Shown: piece after piece, positions 1-7,481 of the stretch
Layout of the letters: every line of letters begins with the position of its first letter
Position numbering within the stretch: position 1 is the first letter of the stretch
Source of the DNA: Deltaproteobacteria bacterium
GTDB taxonomy: Bacteria; Desulfobacterota; Binatia; HRBIN30; CADEER01
NCBI GenBank assembly: GCA_029262455.1
Contig: JAJCZJ010000081.1
Coordinates: 1-64,000 of the forward strand
Reading direction: 5' to 3'
DNA: 64,000 bases
Made by a program: the position numbers and the translations under genes
Notes under the pieces: generated by a model
Seen by the model: only the letters and a program-made list of their open reading frames with translations
What the model was told of the DNA's origin: nothing
Databases searched by the model: none

Positions 1-861
1 TTGGCGTCGTCCCACGCGCTGAAGACCCTCGACCTCTTCGCCGACGACTCTCCCGATCCAACCGGCATCGCTCGGGTTCTCGAGGCGATGCGCGAACACG
101 CCTTAGCACAGGAGGCGCTGTACCCACTGCGCGCCGCGCTCCCTCCGGTTTCCCTGTTCTTTCTCGAACCACATCTACGCGACGCAGCGGCTCGGCTCGA
201 CCCGGAAACTCCGTCGAGCGAGCGCGTCGGGCTGATGGCGGCAGGCGGCGAGCCCGGGGCGCGCGGCGGCTTCTCGCTCTACGTTCCCGAGAGCTACGAC
301 GACACGCCGTTGCCCCTCGTCGTCGCGTTGCACGGGGGATCGGGCAATGGCCGAGAATTCATCTGGAGCTGGCTCCGCGAGGCGCGCAGTCACCGCCTGA
401 TCCTGCTAGCACCCACAGCCCGAGGGGCGACTTGGTCAATGATGGGGCCCGACGTCGACCACGCGGCGCTCTTGTCGATGGTCAACTACGTTCGCGAACA
501 CTGGAACGTCGACGCATCCAAGATGCTACTCACAGGGCTGTCTGACGGAGCCACATATTCTCTGCTCAGTGGCTTGCGCGAGGACTCACCGTTCACCGCG
601 CTCGCACCGGCGTGCGGTGTACTCCACCCGGAAAACCACGACAACGGCAATCTCCAACGCGCCGCGGGGAAACCGATCTACCTAATCCATGGAGCCCTCG
701 ATTGGATGTTCCCCATCCAGATCGCGCGTATGGCTGCTTCGGTGCTGCGCGATGCCGGCGCCGAGCTGACGTTTCGAGAGATCGATTCCCTCTCTCACAC
801 CTACCCGCGCGACGAGAACCCAGCCATCCTTCAATGGAGCGGCCTGATCGACGCAGAGTGA
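1..861 (+). CDS. Alpha/beta hydrolase (esterase/depolymerase-like), 5' end possibly outside window
   Basis: Serine hydrolase of the alpha/beta fold, closest in layout to carboxylesterases and polyhydroxybutyrate-depolymerase-like enzymes that cleave ester bonds. Visible landmarks are an oxyanion-hole motif HGGSGNG at residues 111-117, a nucleophile elbow GLSDG with Ser181, an acid Asp234 in GALDWMF, and His266 in SLSHTYP. Order and spacing fit a complete catalytic triad. The first codon is TTG at the first base of the window and the N-terminal 85 residues match no domain I recognise, so the true start may lie upstream. No signal peptide is visible, so a cytoplasmic location is inferred. It lies 125 bp upstream of a DUF35/thiolase pair on the same strand. 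The substrate cannot be told from sequence alone. Confidence 0.8.
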   Translation: MASSHALKTLDLFADDSPDPTGIARVLEAMREHALAQEALYPLRAALPPVSLFFLEPHLRDAAARLDPETPSSERVGLMAAGGEPGARGGFSLYVPESYDDTPLPLVVALHGGSGNGREFIWSWLREARSHRLILLAPTARGATWSMMGPDVDHAALLSMVNYVREHWNVDASKMLLTGLSDGATYSLLSGLREDSPFTALAPACGVLHPENHDNGNLQRAAGKPIYLIHGALDWMFPIQIARMAASVLRDAGAELTFREIDSLSHTYPRDENPAILQWSGLIDAE

Positions 862-986
862 AGCGATCGCGCGGCGCGGTGGCGAATTGACAGCGAAGTC
901 GCCGCTTGGCATTGTTCCTCGCCTCCCCGAAACCGCGCCGCTGCAAGCCGCGGCAATACTTCAACTAAAACCCATAAGAGGTCGAA

Positions 987-1418
987 ATGGCTGAAGAATC
1001 CGCTGCAAGCGGACCGCTTCCCGCGGTGCCGTATCTGAAGCTGCCGAAAGGCGGCGATCCTTATATCGAGGGGCACAAATGCAAGGCGTGCTCGGCTGTA
1101 TTCATCGGCGAGCGGAGCATCTGCAGCAAGTGTGCTACGCGCGACCAAATGGAGGCCGTGAAGCTCAGCAACAAGGGCAAGCTGTACGTCTACTCGATCG
1201 TGCACCGATCTTTTCCAGGCATCGAGGTGCCGTACATTTCGGCCATCGTCGATTTGGAGGGCGGCGGCACCGTCAAAGGGAACCTCATCGGTGTCGCGCC
1301 CGATCCCGCGAAAATCCCCTTCGATTTGCCCGTCGACGTCGTCTACAAGGACGCCCTCGGGCGCAAGGACAAAGACGGCAATTCCTACATCAGCTTTTTC
1401 TTTCAACCCGCCAAGTGA
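987..1418 (+). CDS. DUF35/OB-fold zinc-ribbon acyl-CoA-associated protein (ChsH2-like)
   Basis: A 143-residue protein with an N-terminal rubredoxin-like zinc ribbon (Cys32, Cys35, Cys46, Cys49) followed by an OB-fold (about residues 55-140). Members of this family partner thiolase-fold enzymes or MaoC-like hydratases. In steroid-degrading actinobacteria the DUF35 part of ChsH2 binds the thiolase-like aldolase Ltp2. The next gene, 15 bp downstream and sharing a strand, is exactly such a thiolase, so the two probably form one complex. The ATG is preceded by AGAGG at suitable spacing. No catalytic residues of its own are expected. Its role is inferred to be subunit stabilisation or acyl-CoA substrate positioning. 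Confidence 0.88.
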   Translation: MAEESAASGPLPAVPYLKLPKGGDPYIEGHKCKACSAVFIGERSICSKCATRDQMEAVKLSNKGKLYVYSIVHRSFPGIEVPYISAIVDLEGGGTVKGNLIGVAPDPAKIPFDLPVDVVYKDALGRKDKDGNSYISFFFQPAK

Positions 1419-1433
1419 CGGAGGACCTCCCAC

Positions 1434-2579
1434 ATGAGTGACGTATACATCGTCGGAACCGACATGATTAAGTTCGGCCGCTTTCCCGAACGCAGCGTTA
1501 CCAACATCGGCGCTGAATCGGCGTTGCTTGCACTCGAGGACGCGGGACTGACGATCCAGGACATGGAAGCGCTGTACTGCGGCAATCTGGGGCAGGCTTC
1601 GGCAATGGTCGGACAGAGGATCCTACACGAGATCGGTCAGACCGGAGTTCCAGTCGTCAACTGTGCGAACGCGTGCGCTACCGGAGCGACCGCGTTCCGC
1701 GAAGGTTGGATGTCCATCAAGGCCGGCGTCAACGACCTCGTCCTGGCGGTGGGTGTCGAGCAGATGGGCAAGGGCCTTCTCGGCGGCGCCGGCGGAAAAG
1801 CAGGCATTCCGAAAGAAGGATTGATGGGGTCAGCGACGATGCCCGCGGTCTTCGCCGAAGCCGGCATGGAGCACGCCCGCAATCACGGCACGACCTTCGA
1901 GCAGTTTGCGAAGGTTTCGGTCAAGAACCACCACCATTCGACCATGAACCCGAAGGCGATGTACCAGATTGAGACACCGCTCGAGACCGTGATGAACGCC
2001 GAGATGATCTCGTATCCGAACACCAAGCTGATGTGCTCGGTCAACGTCGACGGGTCGGCCGCTGCGGTGCTCTCTTCCGAGAAGAAGGTCAAGGAGCTCG
2101 GTCTCATGAAGCGGGCCGTGAAGGTCCGCGCTTCGGTTCTGACCAGCGATCCTTGGCAGGAGCGCGATCTGATCATGCCGGATGTGAACTCATGCACGCG
2201 CAATGCCGCCAAGGCAGCCTACGAAATGGCCGGCGTCGGCCCCGACGACATCGACCTGGTCGAGCTCCACGACTGCTTCGCAACCGCAGAGATCCTGCAC
2301 TACGAGAATCTCGGCCTCTGCAAAGACGGCGAAGCGGGAAAGATGATCGACGAAGGCGCGACAGCGATCGGCGGAAAAATCCCGGTGAACTGTTCGGGCG
2401 GGTTGCTGTCGAAGGGACATCCCTTGGGGGCAACCGGCATCGCCAACATCTACGAGGTCTCGACCCACCTGCGCGGCGAGGCGGGCGCACGACAAGTTGA
2501 GGGCGCACGCATGGGAATGACGCATGTCATCGGCCTCGGCAGTGCCTGCGCCATCCACATCCTCGAAAAGGCGGCTTGA
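1434..2579 (+). CDS. SCP2/Ltp2-type thiolase
   Basis: A 381-residue thiolase of the non-specific lipid-transfer-protein (SCPx) type, acting on acyl-CoA by thiolysis, condensation or, in related steroid enzymes, retro-aldol cleavage. Visible residues are Cys81 in the ACATGATAF segment (likely nucleophile), His279 in ELHDCFA, Cys320 in NCSGG and His329 in KGHPLGATG, so the thiolase active-site set looks intact. No SCP2 lipid-transfer domain is fused, but a free-standing SCP2 protein is encoded at 5736-6140. GGAGG at 1420-1424 sits 9 nt before the ATG. Translation is probably coupled to the DUF35 gene just upstream. Pairing with DUF35 favours a steroid or branched-chain CoA substrate, which is inference. 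Confidence 0.9.
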   Translation: MSDVYIVGTDMIKFGRFPERSVTNIGAESALLALEDAGLTIQDMEALYCGNLGQASAMVGQRILHEIGQTGVPVVNCANACATGATAFREGWMSIKAGVNDLVLAVGVEQMGKGLLGGAGGKAGIPKEGLMGSATMPAVFAEAGMEHARNHGTTFEQFAKVSVKNHHHSTMNPKAMYQIETPLETVMNAEMISYPNTKLMCSVNVDGSAAAVLSSEKKVKELGLMKRAVKVRASVLTSDPWQERDLIMPDVNSCTRNAAKAAYEMAGVGPDDIDLVELHDCFATAEILHYENLGLCKDGEAGKMIDEGATAIGGKIPVNCSGGLLSKGHPLGATGIANIYEVSTHLRGEAGARQVEGARMGMTHVIGLGSACAIHILEKAA

Positions 2580-2589
2580 GAGTACCGTC

Positions 2590-2624
2590 CGCCGCCGATC
2601 ACCAACAACAGTTGATCGGCGGCG
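2590..2624 (+). terminator. 12-bp perfect hairpin after the thiolase gene
   Basis: Perfect inverted repeat CGCCGCCGATCA / TGATCGGCGGCG with an 11-nt loop, starting 10 bp after the thiolase stop codon. There is no T-run after it, so it is either a Rho-independent terminator of unusual type, an attenuator, or an mRNA-stabilising hairpin between thiolase and the phosphoesterase gene. Confidence 0.6.
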
Positions 2625-2645
2625 TAGCAGGCCTCCCTCCCTTTG

Positions 2646-3122
2646 ATGCGCATCGGTGTCGTCAGCGATACTCACAATAACCTGCGCAACGTCGCGCGCA
2701 TTGTCGAGATCCTCAACGGCTCGCGGGTGGATCGGGTCATCCACACTGGAGATATCACCCAGGCCAAGACCCTGGACGTGCTATCGGGTCTGGACGCGCC
2801 GCTGCTCGGAGTCTTCGGCAACAACGACCTCGAACGCGATCAACTCGACGCTGCTTGCTCGCGGTTCGGTTTCGACTTCGTTGAAGGTGTTCGCCGATTC
2901 GAGTGGAGCGAACGATTGATTACCGTGGTCCACGATCCTCTCGACCTACCTCCGGGCCGGCAGGAGATCGTCCTACACGGACACAATCACCAGACCGTGA
3001 TCGACCGAGACGAAGGACGTCTCACCTTCAATCCCGGAGAGTGCGCCGGGCACATGGAGGGCCACAACGCCGTCGGAATTCTCGATCTCGGCAACCTCGA
3101 GGTGATCCTTGCGAGGTTCTGA
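2646..3122 (+). CDS. YfcE/MJ0936-type metallophosphoesterase
   Basis: A small (158-residue) calcineurin-like phosphodiesterase. Metal-binding motifs are all present: SDTHNN (Asp8, His10), TGDIT (Asp36), GNND (Asn60), VVHD (His96) and GHNH (His113, His115). The size and motif spacing match the YfcE/MJ0936 family, which hydrolyses phosphodiesters with Mn2+ in the cytosol; the physiological substrate is generally unknown. An in-frame TTG directly precedes the ATG at 2646. The ATG is chosen because it gives the canonical MRIGVVSDTH start. It follows a hairpin and lies 61 bp upstream of the trehalose-phosphatase fusion, so co-transcription with that gene is plausible. Confidence 0.87.
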   Translation: MRIGVVSDTHNNLRNVARIVEILNGSRVDRVIHTGDITQAKTLDVLSGLDAPLLGVFGNNDLERDQLDAACSRFGFDFVEGVRRFEWSERLITVVHDPLDLPPGRQEIVLHGHNHQTVIDRDEGRLTFNPGECAGHMEGHNAVGILDLGNLEVILARF

Positions 3123-3183
3123 CGGAACCCGCCGGCCGGGCCCTCGCGGGAACGGGGCTGACCTGATAGCCGACAGAGACACC

Positions 3184-5727
3184 ATGAATGATCCTTTCTC
3201 CTCCCTCGACACGGTCGCCCTCGCGCCGGTGCTGCTCGTCGCTTCCGACTACGACGGCACATTGGCGCCGATCGTCAGCGATCCACGCCGCGCCTTCCCG
3301 CGGCGCGAAACGATGGTCGCCCTCAAGCGCCTGGCGGCAATGTCCAACACCCACGTCGCCCTGATCTCAGGCCGCGCCCTGCAAGATCTCGCCACCCTCA
3401 CGGGCTCGCCACAGGCGATCCGACTCGTTGGCAGCCACGGTAGTGAGTTCGACTTGGACTTCTCACAGCGCCTCGATCCCGAAGCGGCAAAACTATTGGC
3501 TGAGGTCCGGCAGGAGCTCGTCGCGATCGCGCACCGCGACAGCGGCGCTGCGCTCGAAGACAAGCCCGCCAGCATCGCGTTCCACTTCCGCAATGTTGCC
3601 GACACCGAGCTCGGACAAGAGATGGCCGAAGCCGTCCTAGCAGGACCGGCGAAGCGCGGTGGAGTCTATACGAGACGCGGAAAGATGGTCGTCGAGCTCA
3701 CTGTCGTCCCAACCGACAAGGGAGCGGCTCTCGATACCATCCGCGGCGAGATCGGCGCTTCGGCCGTGATCTACCTCGGTGATGACATCACGGACGAGGA
3801 TGCGTTTACGACCCTGCGCGGCCCCGATGTCGCGATCAAGATCGGCAACGGCGACAGCGCCGCCACGGCACGCCTCGAGGATCCAAACGAGGTCTCCCGC
3901 TACCTCGCTGCCTTAGCCGAGAAGCGTGGCGCTTGGCTCGCAGGATCCCACTCGGTGCCGATCGAGAAGCATTCCCTCCTCTCCGATCAACGAAGCGTTG
4001 CTTTGGTCACCGACAGCGGTCGGGTCTCGTGGCTGTGCGCGCCGCGCATCGACTCCCCTGCGATCTTTGCAGACCTACTCGGTGGCCCTACCGCTGGATA
4101 CTTCGATATTTCCCCCGCAGCCGCGCCGGACACTACCCCAGAGCAGGAGTACGAGCCGTCGAGCATGAGTCTGCGAACCGTATGGCCCGATTACACCGTG
4201 ACGGACTATCTCGACTGCTCGGGTGGACGCCCAGGCCAGCGAGCGGGACGAAGCGACCTGGTGCGGCAGGTCGAAGGCAGTGGGACGATTCGTATCGAGT
4301 TTGCTCCGCGCATGGACTTCGGGCGCTCGCACACCCAGCTCCGGAAAATCCGCAACGGCATTGAAGTCGAAGACTCTATGGACCCGTTGGTCCTGCGCTC
4401 CCCTGGGGTCGACTGGGAAATCCTCGACGAGGGTGGACACCAAACCGCTCGGGCAACCCACGAGCTAACCGACCGGGGACTCACCCTGGAGCTGCGTTAC
4501 GGCACGCGTAGCACCGACCCATTGCGAATCTCGCAGACCGACCGCCACGAGCAAACCAAGCGCCATTGGCAACGTTGGTCGGCAGAACTCCGACTCCCCA
4601 CAGAGCATCGCGATCAGGTCGAGCGCAGCGCCTTGATCCTGAAGTCGCTGTGCTATGCGCCGACCGGCGCAATTGCCGCAGCCGCAACGACGAGCTTGCC
4701 GGAGTGTCCAGGCGGCATCCGCAACTGGGACTACCGCTACACCTGGCTGCGCGACGCGGCCATGACGGCCAGCGCCCTGGCTGCGCTGGGGAGCCTGACC
4801 GAAGGCCTCGGGTATGTAGACTGGCTGCTCGCACTTTTGGATCGCGGCGCTGGCCGCGACTTTCTGCGACCCGTCTACGGCGTCGACGGGCACGAGCTGG
4901 GCATCGAGGCCGAGCTCGGAGAACTCGGCGGCTACCTCGGCAGCCGCCCGGTAAGAGTCGGGAACTCGGCCGCGCGCCAGCTCCAGCTCGACGTCTACGG
5001 GCCTCTTCTTCAGCTCATGCTCGATCTCTCGCAAGGAGGAGCAGCGCTCTCGGCCGAGCACTGGCGCTTCGTCACCACAGCCGTCAACGCGGTTGCCGAG
5101 CACTGGCGCGAGCCCGACCACGGCATCTGGGAAGTGCGCGGACCAAAGCGGCACTGGGTCCATTCAAAAGTCATGTGTTGGGTTACCATCGACCGAGCAG
5201 TCGAAATCGGCCAGACGCTGCACGTGCCGGAGCGTTCGGAATGGCGCCGTCTGCAGAGAGACATCGCCAACGACATTCTCAACAACGGCTGGAAAGAGTC
5301 GATCCACGCCTTCTCAGCCGCCTACGACGGGACCGACCTCGATGCAGCAACTCTTCTCACCGGCCTCACCGGCATGCTCGAAGCGCGCGACCCAAAATTC
5401 ATCGCGACCGTCGAGGCGGTCGAGGCATACCTGCGCGACGGCGTAGCCGTTTACCGCTACCGCTACGACGACGGTCTTCCGGGCGCCGAAGGCGGCTTCA
5501 TGCTGTGCACGTCATGGCTGATCGACGCCTACATCATGATCGGCCGAACCGACGATGCGCGTGAGCTGTTCGAGCAACTCTGCAAACTCGCCGGTCCGAC
5601 CGGATTGATGGGCGAGGAGTACGACCCACAACGCAACCTCGTGCTGGGAAACGTCCCGCAGGCCTATACCCACATCGGATTGATTCAGAACGCGCTGAAC
5701 CTCTTCAAAGGCACCGCCAAAAAGTAA
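3184..5727 (+). CDS. Trehalose-6-phosphate phosphatase fused to GH15 trehalase/glucoamylase
   Basis: An 847-residue two-enzyme fusion. Residues about 1-250 are a HAD trehalose-phosphatase: DYDGT with Asp22 and Asp24, ISGR at 61-64, GSHGSE at 83-88 and GDDITDED at 199-206. Residues about 255-845 are a bacterial GH15 glycosidase with its N-terminal beta domain, the RNWDYRYTWLRD signature near 515, GIWEVRG near 647 (Glu650, putative general acid) and GEEYDP near 810 (putative general base), then GNVPQAYTHIG. Both active sites look intact. GH15 includes trehalases and glucoamylases; fusion to a trehalose-phosphate phosphatase favours trehalose. ATG 3184 is preferred over the in-frame upstream start at 3109, because residues before it are low-complexity and overlap the upstream gene. 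It would turn trehalose-6-phosphate into trehalose and then glucose. Confidence 0.9.
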   Translation: MNDPFSSLDTVALAPVLLVASDYDGTLAPIVSDPRRAFPRRETMVALKRLAAMSNTHVALISGRALQDLATLTGSPQAIRLVGSHGSEFDLDFSQRLDPEAAKLLAEVRQELVAIAHRDSGAALEDKPASIAFHFRNVADTELGQEMAEAVLAGPAKRGGVYTRRGKMVVELTVVPTDKGAALDTIRGEIGASAVIYLGDDITDEDAFTTLRGPDVAIKIGNGDSAATARLEDPNEVSRYLAALAEKRGAWLAGSHSVPIEKHSLLSDQRSVALVTDSGRVSWLCAPRIDSPAIFADLLGGPTAGYFDISPAAAPDTTPEQEYEPSSMSLRTVWPDYTVTDYLDCSGGRPGQRAGRSDLVRQVEGSGTIRIEFAPRMDFGRSHTQLRKIRNGIEVEDSMDPLVLRSPGVDWEILDEGGHQTARATHELTDRGLTLELRYGTRSTDPLRISQTDRHEQTKRHWQRWSAELRLPTEHRDQVERSALILKSLCYAPTGAIAAAATTSLPECPGGIRNWDYRYTWLRDAAMTASALAALGSLTEGLGYVDWLLALLDRGAGRDFLRPVYGVDGHELGIEAELGELGGYLGSRPVRVGNSAARQLQLDVYGPLLQLMLDLSQGGAALSAEHWRFVTTAVNAVAEHWREPDHGIWEVRGPKRHWVHSKVMCWVTIDRAVEIGQTLHVPERSEWRRLQRDIANDILNNGWKESIHAFSAAYDGTDLDAATLLTGLTGMLEARDPKFIATVEAVEAYLRDGVAVYRYRYDDGLPGAEGGFMLCTSWLIDAYIMIGRTDDARELFEQLCKLAGPTGLMGEEYDPQRNLVLGNVPQAYTHIGLIQNALNLFKGTAKK

Positions 5728-5735
5728 AGGCGGGT

Positions 5736-6140
5736 CTACTCGGTAAAGTCCTGAATCTTCGCTTCGAACTCTTTCTGCGCATCGTTCTTCGGCGGCGGCG
5801 GCACCATCAGCTTGGCCATGTCGCCCTGCGCTTTGATCTTGCCTTGCATGAACGCCTGCATCGCAACCTGCTGGTTGTTGTCAACGAACAACTGCTTTGC
5901 TGTCGCATAGTCCGTCGTCACCGTGACGTCGGCACCCTCTAAATGACCTAAACCGATCGATGCCGCGCCCGACGACGAGTCGATGTGCATCTGCACTTCG
6001 CCATCACCAAACGGCACCCCGGTAATGAGCTGGTTCATTTTCATCTTGACCGCAGGCGGCGGCATCTGATCGCGGTACTCGGTCTGCAGTACCGTCACCT
6101 GCTCGATCCACTCATTTGAAAGAAACGCGTGTTTGCTCAT
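5736..6140 (-). CDS. SCP2 sterol-carrier family protein
   Basis: A 134-residue stand-alone SCP2-fold protein, the family that binds sterols and fatty acyl-CoAs in a hydrophobic tunnel. Characteristic features are the central segment with GDGEVQMHID, the segment on loss of an alternating tyrosine stretch (VTVTTDYATAKQLF) and the closing helix with MQGKIKAQGD, typical of the family near its C-terminus. The start was moved to the ATG at 6140 because AAGGAG lies at 6147-6152, 6 nt before it; the longer in-frame version would add a 20-residue tail without support. It converges on the trehalose fusion gene with only 8 bp between stops, and diverges from the DUF7064/7065-like gene. It may supply lipid substrate to the thiolase pair at 987-2579. 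Confidence 0.85.
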   Translation of the reverse strand: MSKHAFLSNEWIEQVTVLQTEYRDQMPPPAVKMKMNQLITGVPFGDGEVQMHIDSSSGAASIGLGHLEGADVTVTTDYATAKQLFVDNNQQVAMQAFMQGKIKAQGDMAKLMVPPPPKNDAQKEFEAKIQDFTE

Positions 6141-6346
6141 CGTATTCTCCTTTTTGAAGGCTGACTGGCCGACGTTAGCGACTTGCTTCGAGCGCTTCAA
6201 TGATCAATCCGGCGCGAACCGAGGAAATTCCGTCCCAAACATCCCCCAAAACGCTGCTTGGCCCGTGCTTGTCGCAACACCATCAGAATGAGTAGAGTCA
6301 CAGGGCACGCCACTTCCTAGATCACCGCAAGCGACAGAGGGGGACC

Positions 6347-7381
6347 ATGGCCACCGAAAAAGAAAAGTACCGATTTGTCCTCGAGCCGGAGGACGAGTAT
6401 TGCCATCGTCCCGACGACGTCTCGAACTATAACGAGAGCATGTATTTCAATGTGTTCGACCCGGCTCGGAAAATCGGCGGCTGGTTCCGTTTAGGAAACC
6501 GAGTCAACGAAGGATACGCGGAGATGTCGGCCTGCGTTTACCTCCCCGACGGGCGCATCGGGTTCATGTACGGCCGACCCAAGATCGACAACAATGACGA
6601 AATGCGTGCCGGCGGCATGCGCTTCGAAGTGGTCAAACCGTTCGAGCATCTGAGGGTCACGTACGACGAGCGGATCTGTCTTCTCGAAAACCCACTCGAA
6701 ATGGCCAACCCGTCAAAGGCATTCAAAGGGAATCCCATCGTCCCTTGTACGATCGACCTCGACTACCGCGGAGTCGCTCCCATGTACGGTGGCCGGCCCG
6801 TCCTACCCGACGGATCAGACATCCCGATCGATCCGACAAAATCATTCGCCAAGGCGCACTATGAGCAACACGTCAGTGCCAAGGGCAAGATCAACATCGG
6901 CGACGAGTCTTGGGAGATCGACGGATTCGGGCTACGCGACAAGTCGTGGGGACCGCGCTATTGGCAGTCGGTATCTTGGTATCGCTGGTTGCCGATGAAC
7001 TTCGGACCGGACTTCGCCATGATGATCTCGATCATCGGTAACGACGGCGGCGAACCGCGGCGCAGCGGAATGGTCCTGCGCAACGGAGAATACGTCATCA
7101 TTCGCGATGCAAGAATCGAGAGCGAATGGGACGAAAACTGGTATCAGACGAAGTTGCGGGCATGGGCTCGCACCGACGAACGCGAGTACGAAGTCGAGGG
7201 CCGGGTCATGTCGATGATCCCGCTGCGCAATCGACGAAAAGACACCGACGGCAACCAACTGGTCACGCGAATTACCGAGGGTATGACCGAGTATCGATGT
7301 GATGGCCAGACCGGATACGGCTTATCCGAATACCTCGATCAGATCGTCGATGGGAAACCACTGGGCCCAGACGTTCGGTAG
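6347..7381 (+). CDS. DUF7064/DUF7065-like protein
   Basis: A 344-residue soluble protein with no signal peptide or membrane segment. It resembles the two-domain DUF7065 (N-terminal) plus DUF7064 (C-terminal) families, a beta-rich fold often seen beside steroid and lipid degradation genes; I recall this match only by pattern. The clearest landmark is the GLRDKSWGPRYW segment near residues 195-206, comparable to the HSWG-type motif of carotenoid hydratase and AttH-like lipocalin relatives. Tryptophans and aromatic residues are frequent, as in a lipid-binding cavity. GAGGGGGACC precedes the ATG. No catalytic function is assigned. Context with SCP2, thiolase and CoA ligases suggests hydrophobic ligand binding or modification. 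Confidence 0.65.
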   Translation: MATEKEKYRFVLEPEDEYCHRPDDVSNYNESMYFNVFDPARKIGGWFRLGNRVNEGYAEMSACVYLPDGRIGFMYGRPKIDNNDEMRAGGMRFEVVKPFEHLRVTYDERICLLENPLEMANPSKAFKGNPIVPCTIDLDYRGVAPMYGGRPVLPDGSDIPIDPTKSFAKAHYEQHVSAKGKINIGDESWEIDGFGLRDKSWGPRYWQSVSWYRWLPMNFGPDFAMMISIIGNDGGEPRRSGMVLRNGEYVIIRDARIESEWDENWYQTKLRAWARTDEREYEVEGRVMSMIPLRNRRKDTDGNQLVTRITEGMTEYRCDGQTGYGLSEYLDQIVDGKPLGPDVR

Positions 7382-7481
7382 GGACAAGTTGCCTTCGCAG
7401 AGCGCCCCGTTCGACAGGCTTCCGTGAGCAAGCCCGGTGCGATAGGATCGGCGAATCAGCTACCTCCCCCAAAGGAGACAC

